From assembly GCA_047602055.1 (NCBI GenBank), contig JASGIG010000001.1, forward strand, positions 4,030,001-4,094,000: a stretch of 64,000 bases of DNA, in the 5' to 3' direction. Origin of the DNA: JAODBQ01 sp047602055. GTDB taxonomy: Bacteria; Actinomycetota; Acidimicrobiia; Acidimicrobiales; Ilumatobacteraceae. The notes below the pieces were generated by a model. That model was not told where the DNA came from. It saw only the letters and a list, made by a program, of their open reading frames with translations, and did not search any database. The position numbers were made by a program, and so were the translations under genes. This document shows positions 8,331 to 15,343 of the stretch, in pieces. The first letter of the stretch is position 1. Every line of letters begins with the position of its first letter.

Positions 8331-8763
8331 CGGACGGCCTCCGGGCGTGCGCCTCGCCGTACGGCAACACGATCGTCGGGTCGTGCCGGCAGACCCACGT
8401 CGTCTCGTCGTACTGCTCGCGGAACACGTCGAGCACGAAGACCTCCGACCCGGGTTCGCGCAGCCACGTCTGGCGGAACTCGCCCAGCGCCGCCGGGTAC
8501 GGCCACAGGCAACCGTCGCCGGCGACGTCCCACTCGAAGCCCGGCAAGGCGGCCACCACCTCGGCGAACGAGGCCGCCGGCACGGAGATCTCGATGTCCT
8601 CGTGCTCGCGGGTCGTGCGCCCCAGGAACAGATCGATCGCCCAGCCGCCCACCACGGCCCAGCAGCGCACGCCGGCCAGGCGCCGAGCGACCTCGTCCGG
8701 CGTCCACGGCCGCCACCGCCGAAGCGCCTCCTCGTGCGTGATCGGCACGCCGGCGTCCGTCAT
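8293..8763 (-). pseudogene. Nucleotidyltransferase (aminoglycoside adenylyltransferase-like), C-terminus lost
   Basis: It starts at ATG 8763, only 5 bp after the stop of the upstream metallo-hydrolase, suggesting co-transcription. VVGGWAIDLFLGRTTREHED is the GG-W-AxD nucleotidyltransferase core of the ANT(2'')/AadB-like family. Homology runs to about LPYGEAHARRPSGI, near residue 145. The last ten residues come from the antisense of the MFS remnant, so the helix that normally follows (30-50 residues) is missing. Activity is doubtful. The junction with the convergent MFS fragment is at about 8325-8330. Confidence 0.68.
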
Positions 8764-8767
8764 CGCG

Positions 8768-9538
8768 TCAGCCTCGGAGCCGGTCGTCGCGACTGATGTC
8801 GGCCCACTGCCGTGGGTCGTGGCCGAACAGCAGCGTCGCCCCCTGCGCCTGCTCGGCGGCGAGCCGGCGGATCGACTGCAGGTGACGGTCGCGGTCGTGG
8901 CTGACCGGCGGGAGGTGCTCGTCCGTCAACGTCTGCCTGAGGTAGCAGCAGTCGCCGCAGATGACGTACGTGCCCGCCTCGGTTCGGACCCGCACCGACT
9001 GGTGGCCGGCGGTGTGCCCGTCGGTGAGCAGGCAGGTCACCGTGCCGTCGCCGAACAGGTCGTGATCGCCGTCGAGCTCGAGGCGCTCGTGGCCGAGATC
9101 GACGTCGTCACGGTTGTACGCGCCGAGGTCGAGCATCCGCTCGTCGTTCAACGCCGCCCACTCGCGAGCCTGCACGACGACCCGCGCGTTCGGCACTTCG
9201 AGCAGGCCGCCGGTGTGGTCGAAGTGCAGATGCGTGAGCACGACGTGAGCGACGCGGTCCGGGTCGCAGCCGGCAGCGCGCAGGAGCGGACCGATGGAGT
9301 CGGATCCGTCCTCGGCGAGATGGACCTGGAACGTCCTCGCCAACTTGCGCAGCCGCTCTGTCGTGGTGGCCAGCTCGGGGTGCAGACCCGCGTCGACGAC
9401 CACGAGACCCGCCGGATGCTCGATCACGAACACCGGGATCGGATACGTGATCTCGCCCTCCTCACCCTCGAGGAAGCCACCACGGGGCGACGTCATCGAA
9501 CCCGTGGACAGCGCACGCAGGCGAACCGCCGTCTCCAT
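8768..9538 (-). CDS. Metallo-beta-lactamase-fold hydrolase (lactonase-like)
   Basis: 256 residues from ATG 9538. An upstream extension to 9598 is possible, but METAVRLRALSTGSM looks like the natural start. The zinc motif is HLHFDHTGG. A downstream DGHTAGHQ supplies another ligand, CGDCCYLRQTL the bridging Asp, and GHDP the last His. This arrangement matches the N-acyl homoserine lactonase (AHL lactonase/AttM) branch, so lactone or ester hydrolysis is likely, but quorum quenching itself is not shown. It is followed by the truncated nucleotidyltransferase in the same direction. Confidence 0.88.
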   Translation of the reverse strand: METAVRLRALSTGSMTSPRGGFLEGEEGEITYPIPVFVIEHPAGLVVVDAGLHPELATTTERLRKLARTFQVHLAEDGSDSIGPLLRAAGCDPDRVAHVVLTHLHFDHTGGLLEVPNARVVVQAREWAALNDERMLDLGAYNRDDVDLGHERLELDGDHDLFGDGTVTCLLTDGHTAGHQSVRVRTEAGTYVICGDCCYLRQTLTDEHLPPVSHDRDRHLQSIRRLAAEQAQGATLLFGHDPRQWADISRDDRLRG

Positions 9539-9701
9539 CGACACGACCGTAGCGACGGGGTCGGCGCCGCAGCTCACCTGCGTCAGACCAACGGCCATGG
9601 GTGGTGACGTCCACGCGCGCCTTGCGTCGCGGCGGTTCGTGTCGGTTCGTGTCTCGGGGACGGCGTTCGCCCGGTGCGACGGCTCCTTGGTGCCGGTGAC
9701 G

Positions 9702-10493
9702 TCAGGGTTCGAGGGCGAACGGGCGGCGGCGGGCGTCTCGGCCGGGGGTGATCCCGAGGCGTTGGCGGTAGGCGGCGATGAAGGCGCTGGACGTGCTGTA
9801 GCCGACGGCGGCGGCGACCTCGACGACCAGGCCGCCGTCGTGGAGCAGACGGCGGGCGTGGTGCAGGCGGGCGGTCGTGCGCCAGCGGCCGAAGGTCATG
9901 CCGGTGTCGGCAGCGAACGCGCGGGCGAGCGTCTTGCCGCTCACGCCGAGGCGCTCGGCCCACTCGACGAGCTCGGCGCCGTCGGCGGGATTGGCGAGGA
10001 TCGTTTCGGCGACGGCCCGCGCCCGCGGGTCGCGCGGGATCGCCAGGACGTCGTCGCTCGGCGCGCTCGACTGCAGGCAGTCGAACAGCAGCGTCTGGCT
10101 GAGCGCGCGACGACCGTTGGTGATGTCGGCGCGGGCGAGGTCGCCGAACAGCGCGGCGATCAGGTCGTCAGCGGGGACCACGACGGGGCGCGACCAGCGT
10201 GGCCCGTCGAGACGCACGTGCGGGGCGACGTAGGCGGTGACGAGCTCGCCGGCGGTGGGGATCGTCATCTCGTGGCGGACGTTGCTCGGGATCCACACGA
10301 CGTGATGGCTGTGCAAGCGCAGGAACTGGTCGTCGAGGCGCAACTCCATCTCGCCAGCGCGCATCCACGCCAGCTGGTGCTGCGGGTGGCGATGGGCGCG
10401 ATAGACCGTCGGACCGGGCAGCGGGATCGTCTCGACGAGGAACTCGCGTGATGTCCGTTTGCCGACACCAGCTGCCGATGTCGCCGTCACCAC
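9702..10493 (-). CDS. AraC-family transcriptional regulator
   Basis: A 263-residue protein from GTG 10493. Residues 20-110 form a cupin-like sensing domain (AHRHPQHQLAWMRAGEMELR). The C-terminal third has two HTH units: LVEWAERLGVSGKTLARAFA and a second with AAAVGYSTSSAFIAAYRQR, which fits the AraC signature. Early promoter-side inverted repeats (10450-10531) overlap its 5' end. It is divergent from the siderophore-type binding protein at 10599 and is its most probable regulator, which is inference from position. Confidence 0.93.
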   Translation of the reverse strand: MVTATSAAGVGKRTSREFLVETIPLPGPTVYRAHRHPQHQLAWMRAGEMELRLDDQFLRLHSHHVVWIPSNVRHEMTIPTAGELVTAYVAPHVRLDGPRWSRPVVVPADDLIAALFGDLARADITNGRRALSQTLLFDCLQSSAPSDDVLAIPRDPRARAVAETILANPADGAELVEWAERLGVSGKTLARAFAADTGMTFGRWRTTARLHHARRLLHDGGLVVEVAAAVGYSTSSAFIAAYRQRLGITPGRDARRRPFALEP

Positions 10494-10531
10494 GGCGCCG
10501 ACTCGTGTCGAACGGACATCGTCGATGTCCG
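10450..10531. promoter_or_regulatory. Inverted GATGTCCGTT repeats, candidate AraC operator
   Basis: GATGTCCGTT at 10450-10459 is mirrored by AACGGACATC at 10511-10520. Each is followed toward the centre by a GACAC word, and a third half-site GATGTCCG is at 10524-10531. They lie in the 5' end and upstream region of the AraC gene, facing the divergent lipoprotein gene. Autoregulation plus control of iron uptake is inferred. Confidence 0.5.
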
Positions 10532-10545
10532 CCAGGCGCCATTGC

Positions 10546-10560
10546 TGTCCATTGTGGACA
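10546..10560. promoter_or_regulatory. TGTCCA-N3-TGGACA palindrome upstream of lipoprotein gene
   Basis: A perfect 6-bp dyad with a 3-nt spacer, about 40 bp before the start codon at 10599, where a repressor or activator would act. It does not match the usual IdeR/DtxR consensus. Confidence 0.4.
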
Positions 10561-10598
10561 GACTACCGAATGAGAGGTGTGCAGTTACCTTCACGCTC

Positions 10599-11693
10599 AT
10601 GCAGCGTTCCAACCGCGGTCTCCGGCGCCTCACCCGCACGGCGGTCGTCGTCCTGCTCGCCGTCGGTGCCGTCGCCTGCTCGTCGAACGAGGACACGAGG
10701 GGGACGCCGGCCACCACGCAGGCGCCGACGACCACCGCCCCGCCAACGGCCCCGGCGACCGCACCCGCCGCAGCGTTCCCGGTGACCATCGCCCACGCCT
10801 TCGGGGAGACCACGATCGAGCAGGAGCCGCACCGGATCGTGGCACTCGGCGACGGCTCGCAGGACGTCGTCGCCGCCCTCGGCCTGACGCCGGTCGGCAT
10901 CCCCACCGGCTACCCGGGCAGCAACGCCGACGGTGTCCTGCCCTGGTACGCGTCCTCCTTCGACGCCGCCACGACGACGCTGCTGCCGGTGTTCGACGGC
11001 ATCCCGTTCGAGCAGATCGCCGCGCTCCACCCGGACGTGATCCTCGCCCCGTACGCCGGCTTCGACGAGTCGGACTACAAGACGCTCAGCGCGATCGCGC
11101 CGACCGTCGCCTACCCCGGCGACCCGTGGGTGACGCCGTGGCCGACGCAGACGAGGATGATCGGCGAGGCGCTCGGGCGCAGCGCCGAGGCCGACGCGCT
11201 GATCGCCGGCGTCGACACGACGCTCGCCGGGGCCGCCGCCGCCCACCCCGAGCTGGCCGGCTTGACGTTCGCCTACCTGTACACCGATGCCACGTCGGCG
11301 TGGGTGTTCCTGCCGGCGGACGCTCGCGTCGAGCTGGTGAGCGACCTCGGGCTGCGGCCGTCCGACATGGTGATCGCGCTCAGCGCCGACAACCCGGGGG
11401 CGTTCACCGTCGAGCTCTCGCCGGAACGGCTGGCCGACATCGACGCCGACGTGCTGATCGTCGAGCAGTCCGACGGCCCCGCCGACATCTCCCGAGTCGC
11501 CCTCGCCGACCGGATCCCCGCCGTCCAGCGCGGCGCGGTCGTCGTCTACGGCACCGAGGATGCCGCGCTCTCGGTCGCCCTGATCCCCACCGTCCTGAGC
11601 ATCCCCTACGCCGCCCAGCGACTCGCCACCGATCTCGCCGCCGCCCTCGCCAGAGCAACGCCGACCGCGGCGACGCCCACGACTGCCGGCTGA
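10599..11693 (+). CDS. Siderophore/iron ABC transporter substrate-binding lipoprotein
   Basis: 364 residues from ATG 10599. The signal peptide RTAVVVLLAVGAVACSS ends in a lipobox Cys, followed by a Thr/Ala/Pro-rich linker of about 35 residues. The binding domain has class III features of FhuD/BtuF: PHRIVALGDGSQDVVAALGL near the N-lobe, FEQIAALHPDVILAPYAGF, and a C-lobe ending LSIPYAAQRLATDL. It should capture a ferric siderophore or heme outside the membrane and deliver it to a permease. The likely partner is the ABC pair at 15340-18956. Control by the divergent AraC regulator is plausible. Confidence 0.9.
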   Translation: MQRSNRGLRRLTRTAVVVLLAVGAVACSSNEDTRGTPATTQAPTTTAPPTAPATAPAAAFPVTIAHAFGETTIEQEPHRIVALGDGSQDVVAALGLTPVGIPTGYPGSNADGVLPWYASSFDAATTTLLPVFDGIPFEQIAALHPDVILAPYAGFDESDYKTLSAIAPTVAYPGDPWVTPWPTQTRMIGEALGRSAEADALIAGVDTTLAGAAAAHPELAGLTFAYLYTDATSAWVFLPADARVELVSDLGLRPSDMVIALSADNPGAFTVELSPERLADIDADVLIVEQSDGPADISRVALADRIPAVQRGAVVVYGTEDAALSVALIPTVLSIPYAAQRLATDLAAALARATPTAATPTTAG

Positions 11694-11801
11694 CCTGAAG
11701 TCGATCGCCTCGTCGTGGTCGTCGACCACCAGGGCGACCAGCTCCACGTGCACGCCCGATGCTCATCCAAGGACCGGTGCCGGCACAAGCATCCCGCCTC
11801 C

Positions 11802-11830
11802 TTGCGTATCTGCGTGTTTACCAAAATAGT
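11802..11830 (+). promoter_or_regulatory. Possible -35/-10 promoter for the P-type ATPase remnant
   Basis: TTGCGT at 11802 and AATAGT at 11825 are separated by 17 nt, in a locally A+T-rich patch 18 bp before the ATG at 11848. Weak consensus match; this is an inference from spacing. Confidence 0.25.
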
Positions 11831-11847
11831 TGCTAGCGTCGCGGTCC

Positions 11848-12497
11848 ATGCGTTGGAGCCGCGTCGCCGACCCGAGATGGGCGACGGTTGCGGCCGCCGT
11901 CGGCTTCGCCGGCGGCCTGGCGCTGGACCTTGCCGGTGCGCCCGCCCCCGTGTTCGGCCCGGTGTACGCGTTCGGGATGCTGCTCGGCGGCTGGATGCCG
12001 GCGCTCGACAGCGTCCGCGCCCTGCGCGAGCGACGGCTCGACGTCGACCTGCTGATGGTCGTCGCCGCCCTCGCCGCGGTCGCGCTCGGGCAGTGGCGCG
12101 ACGGGGCGCTGCTGATCGTGATCTTCGCGACGACCGGCGCACTGGAGGAGGCGGCGACGGCGCGGACCGCAGCCGACATGCGCACGCTCGTGGTCGGCGC
12201 GCCCGACACCGCCGAGCTGCTGATCGGCGGCGGCGACACGATCACCATGGCACCCGAGGCGCTGACCGTCGGTGACCGGGTGCTGATCCGTCCCGGCGCG
12301 CGGGTGCCGGCGGACGGCACGGTGGTCGAGGGCGAGGGCGCGGTCGACGAGCTGTCGCTGACCGGCGAGCCGCTGCCGGTCCGCAAGGTGCCGGGCCGCA
12401 CGGTGCTCGCCGGCACCACGGTCGCCGAGGGCGTCATCGTCGTCGACGTCGATCGGGTGGCCGCCGACAACACCTTGGCCAGACTGGCTGCCGCGGT
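11848..12497 (+). pseudogene. Heavy-metal P1B-type ATPase, N-terminal third only
   Basis: ATG 11848. The frame contains the first membrane helices and the actuator domain: DVDLLMVVAALAAVALGQWR, then GDRVLIRPGARVPADGTVVEG and the LSLTGEPLPV dephosphorylation loop. Homology ends near ADNTLARLAAAVD (about 12495). The channel helices, the DKTG phosphorylation site and the nucleotide-binding domain are all absent, so it cannot pump metal. The frame continues only as antisense of the convergent RpiB-like gene. A nearby ArsR gene (13203) is the sort of metal sensor that normally accompanies such ATPases. Confidence 0.82.
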
Positions 12498-12885
12498 CGA
12501 CGGAGGTCGTCAAGAACGCGTCGAGCAGCTCTTCTGCCACGGCCGGGGTGGTGAGGCGCAGGCCGAACGCGAGCACGTTGGCGTCGTTCCAGCGGCGGGC
12601 GCCGCGGGCCGTCTCCGCGTCGGTGCACAGCGCGGCGCGCACCCCGGGCACCTTGTTGGCGGCGATCGAGACGCCGGTGCCGGTCCAGCAGCAGACGACG
12701 CCGACGTCGCAATGGCCGTCGGCGACCAGCTCACCGACGCGCCGGCCGGCGTCGGGCCACGGGTCGCCGTCCGCGGCGACGATCACCTCGTGGCCACGCT
12801 GCGCCAGCAGCTCGCGGACGTGGTCGGTCACCGCGGTCACCTCGTCGGTCCCGAACCCCACGCGCACATCGACGCCTTCGCGCAC
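12490..12885 (-). pseudogene. RpiB/LacAB-family sugar-phosphate isomerase, C-terminal tail replaced
   Basis: Starts at 12885 with MREGVDVRVGFGTDEVTAVT. It carries the family's CDVGVVCCWTGTGVSIAANK anion-hole segment and the RGARRWNDANVLAFG motif. Those cover almost the whole fold (about 130 residues). Recognisable sequence ends at EELLDAFLTTSVD, then the frame enters the antisense of the P-type ATPase without a stop for more than 200 codons. It may retain an intact active site, but with a long foreign tail it is probably not functional. Confidence 0.7.
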
Positions 12886-12898
12886 CGAGCCTGGTCAG

Positions 12899-12960
12899 TC
12901 GATCCGTCCGGGGGCTGACGCTCCCGCTGCGCTCGCACCCCATCGACGTCCGGCTTCCTG
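12899..12960 (+). repeat. Intergenic repeat, family R4, copy 2
   Basis: Contains ACCCCATCGACGTCCG (12937-12952), identical over 16 nt to the reverse complement of 2723-2738. It is preceded by CGGGGGCTGACG and followed by GGCCGTCCCGG, in the same order as copy 1. It lies between the small ORF at 12993 and the RpiB-like gene. Confidence 0.55.
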
Positions 12961-12979
12961 GCGGTCGCTCGGCCGTCCC

Positions 12980-12998
12980 GGCTGAGCTTCGCTCAGCC
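12980..12998 (-). terminator. Hairpin overlapping the stop codon of the 62-residue ORF
   Basis: GGCTGAGC-TTC-GCTCAGCC is a perfect 8-bp stem with a 3-nt loop. On the minus strand its first arm contains the TGA stop of the gene at 12993-13181. No T-run follows. It could end that transcript or protect its 3' end. Confidence 0.6.
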
Positions 12999-13181
12999 AC
13001 CCGGCCGGAATCGGCCGCCGAGCCAGCGCACGAAGTCGCGCGAGCCGTCGACGAAGCGCGCCACCGCCGCGTCCGTGTAGCCGGCGGCGCGCAGCTCGTC
13101 CTCGAACCGGGCGAGCTGGCGGTGCAGGTCGGGCAGCGTCCAGGAGCGCAGCGGCTCATCGGGCGACATCGGGGTCAGCAC
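12993..13181 (-). CDS. Small conserved SAM-like (integrase N-terminal-like) protein
   Basis: A 62-residue ORF. WTLPDLHRQLARFEDELRAA and AAVARFVDGSRDFVRWLGG resemble the core-binding helices found at the start of tyrosine recombinases (one helix pair ending in FLRWL). Stand-alone proteins of this kind are widespread in actinobacteria without known function. Here it may be a genuine short DNA-binding protein or a surviving fragment of an integrase. It sits just downstream of the ArsR gene on the same strand and ends in a hairpin. Confidence 0.6.
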   Translation of the reverse strand: MLTPMSPDEPLRSWTLPDLHRQLARFEDELRAAGYTDAAVARFVDGSRDFVRWLGGRFRPGG

Positions 13182-13183
13182 TC

Positions 13184-13207
13184 AGCGGTCAGCGGTCAGC
13201 GGTCAGC
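13184..13207. repeat. 7-bp microsatellite (AGCGGTC, about 3.4 copies)
   Basis: AGCGGTC is repeated three times, then AGCG, immediately around the 3' end of the ArsR gene and just upstream of the small ORF. The repeats extend over the ArsR stop codon, so slippage here could change spacing between the two genes. Confidence 0.8.
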
Positions 13208-13475
13208 GCGGCAGGACGTGCTCGGCGTGGTCGAGGGCGTCCTCGACGACCTCGCCGACGTGGTGGTCGGCGAGGCGGTAGTGGATGAAGTTGCCGTCTC
13301 GGCGGTTCTGGACGACGCCGGCGAGGCGCAGCTTGGCGAGGTGCTGGGACACCGTCGCCGCCGACTTGCCGACCGCGGCGGCGAGGTCGTTGACGCTCAT
13401 CTCGGCGTCGCGCAGGTGCCAGACGATGCGCAGCCGGGTGAGGTCGGCGAGCAGCGCGAACGTCTGCACGGCCAT
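13203..13475 (-). CDS. ArsR/SmtB-family repressor
   Basis: A 90-residue winged-helix protein starting MAVQTFALLADLTRLRIVWH. The recognition helix region is LAAAVGKSAATVSQHLAKLR and the wing is RRDGNFIHYRL. The C-terminus carries two closely spaced His (ADHHVGEVVEDALDHAEHVL), positions that bind metal in alpha-5-type sensors, though no Cys pair is present, so zinc, cobalt or nickel is more likely than arsenic. The natural target would be a metal-efflux ATPase, and the only one nearby (11848) is truncated. Confidence 0.9.
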   Translation of the reverse strand: MAVQTFALLADLTRLRIVWHLRDAEMSVNDLAAAVGKSAATVSQHLAKLRLAGVVQNRRDGNFIHYRLADHHVGEVVEDALDHAEHVLPR

Positions 13476-13568
13476 CTCCAGTCGCTCGTCGGACGGTGGC
13501 GCCGCCCGCCGCGTGCCACGCCCGCGCCGCCGGTACGAAGCCTTCGGATCGTGGGTGATCGGGCGATC

Positions 13569-14154
13569 CTACGGCCGCAGCCGCGCCGCCAGCCCGGCGT
13601 CGAGCAGGCCGTACACCTGCTCGGCGCGGGCCATGTAGTCGTCGGCGCTGCCGCCGGCCCACGTCTCGACGAGCACCCGGTGCGCAGCGACGAGCGCGGC
13701 GACGGCGACGCGCACCTCCAGGTCGTCCGGGGTGCGCCCGATCCGCCCGGCGAACCACACCACCAGATCGCGCTCGACGGCGGCGAGCGCGGCGATCCAC
13801 GCGGCGTGCAACGCCGGTGTGTGCAGGATCAGGTCGGTGCGCCGACGGTCGAGGTCCTCGTCGGCCGACTCCATCGCCACGGCGCGCATCGTCGGGATCG
13901 AGCGCGTCGAGCGGATGGACGTCCCACGGCACCTCGTAGAGCGCGGCGATGAACGAGCCGATCTCGGCACGGTCGAGGACGACATCCTCCTTCGTCGGGA
14001 AGTGCCGGTACACGGTGCGCTCGGACACGCCGGCGGCCGTGGCCAGCTCCCCCATCGTCGTGGCGTCGAAGCCATGCTCGGCAAACAGGTCGATGCCGAC
14101 GGCGACGATGCGCGACTTCGTCGCCGCCACGCGCTGCGCCCGACCGACCGGCAT
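13569..14154 (-). pseudogene. TetR-family regulator with a frameshift
   Basis: The first frame begins at ATG 14154 and contains the HTH: GIDLFAEHGFDATTMGELAT followed by AAGVSERTVYRHFPTKEDVV. At about 13888-13893 homology moves to another frame, which continues AMESADEDLDRRRTD and LVVWFAGRIGRTPDDLEVRV to a stop at 13569. Together they make a normal-length TetR of about 195 residues. One indel near position 13890 separates DNA-binding from ligand domains. If it is a sequencing error, the gene is intact and is divergent from the lipoprotein at 14210, its probable target. Confidence 0.85.
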
Positions 14155-14209
14155 CGCCACGACGCTAGCCACTTGACGTATGACAGTCACTGCCACCATT
14201 CTGTTCGGC

Positions 14210-15343
14210 ATGCTGAACATCAGAGGTGAAGGTTGGGTCCGCCGCGCCGTGGCCGCGCTGGCGTTGGCCGGCATCGCCGCGGTCGCCGCAGGCTGCGGCA
14301 GCGACAGCGAGTCGGCGGCGACGACCGCGTCGCCGACCACGACGTCGGCGGCCACCTCGACGACGGCAACCACGACCTCGGCGGCCACCACCGCAGCGAG
14401 CACCGCCACGGGCGCGCCGGCGACGACGAGCACGAACACGACGACCGCGCCGGACGGCTCGACCCCGGGCGCCTGCCGCGAGATCACCCACGTCCTCGGG
14501 ACGGCGTGCGTGCCGGCTCACCCGCAGCGCATCGTGGTGCTCGACACGCTGCTCGTCCTGCCGACGCTGCTCGACGCCGGCGCCCCGATGGTCGGCTCGG
14601 TCAGCGTCTACGACGTCGGCGAGCCGTTCCCGGAGTTCATCGACGCCCCGGCCGACCTCGCCGTCGTCGGCTCGCTGCAGACGCCGAACCTGGAGCTGAT
14701 CGCCAAGGCCAAGCCCGACCTGATCATCGGTGCCGACCTCGTCATGCAGCCGATCCAGACGCAGCTCGAGGCGATCGCCCCGACCGTGGCGACGACGTAC
14801 GCGTTCTACAACCCGGCGTGGCGCGACGACGCGCTCCTCGTCGGCGACGCAGCCGGCGTGCGCGACGAGGTGCAGGCGTCGATCGAGAAGCTCGACGCTC
14901 GAATCGCCACGGAGAAGGCGCGGCTCACGGCGAACGGCGAGGGCCCGAGGCTGAGCCGCGTCGACGTGTTCACCGGGAAGCCGCTGTACTACGAGTTCGC
15001 CTGCACGGCGTTCGGCAGCGTGCTGCTGGAGGCCGGCATCCGCCAGCCGGCGGCGCAGGTCGCCGACTGCACGCCGACGGACTACCAGTCGATCCTCAAG
15101 TACCCGTCGGCCGAGCAGCTCGACGTGCTCGACGCCGACGCGATCGTCGCCTACCAGCAGCAGGCCGGCAGCGGCGACGTCGGCGCCTCGCCGCTCGACG
15201 CGCTGGCGGCGAACCCGCTGTGGGCCAAGCTGCCGGCCGTGCAGGCCGGTCGCACCCACGTCGTCGGCGACGCCTGGGGCCTCGGCGTGTCGGTCCCGGC
15301 GTTCCTGCTGATGCTCGACGACCTGCAGGAGATCTTCCCGTGA
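14210..15343 (+). CDS. Second siderophore/iron substrate-binding lipoprotein
   Basis: About 377 residues from ATG 14210 (ATG 14180 is an alternative). Signal peptide VRRAVAALALAGIAAVAAGC ends at the lipobox Cys; a Thr/Ser/Ala-rich spacer of about 55 residues follows. The mature domain is FhuD/FepB-like: HPQRIVVLDTLLVLPTLLDA, NLELIAKAKPDLIIGADLVM, and a C-lobe with GRTHVVGDAWG and FLLMLDDLQEIF. It binds an iron chelate. It overlaps the first ABC gene by GTGA, so the three genes form one operon. A TTGACG box at 14174 and the TGAC/GTCA dyad around it lie near the divergent TetR start. Confidence 0.9.
   Translation: MLNIRGEGWVRRAVAALALAGIAAVAAGCGSDSESAATTASPTTTSAATSTTATTTSAATTAASTATGAPATTSTNTTTAPDGSTPGACREITHVLGTACVPAHPQRIVVLDTLLVLPTLLDAGAPMVGSVSVYDVGEPFPEFIDAPADLAVVGSLQTPNLELIAKAKPDLIIGADLVMQPIQTQLEAIAPTVATTYAFYNPAWRDDALLVGDAAGVRDEVQASIEKLDARIATEKARLTANGEGPRLSRVDVFTGKPLYYEFACTAFGSVLLEAGIRQPAAQVADCTPTDYQSILKYPSAEQLDVLDADAIVAYQQQAGSGDVGASPLDALAANPLWAKLPAVQAGRTHVVGDAWGLGVSVPAFLLMLDDLQEIFP

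Noticed and set aside
11700..11800. Plus-strand frame with spaced Cys/His residues (HARCSSKDRCRHKH)
   Set aside because: No start codon or family; too short to tell from chance, so not listed as a gene.
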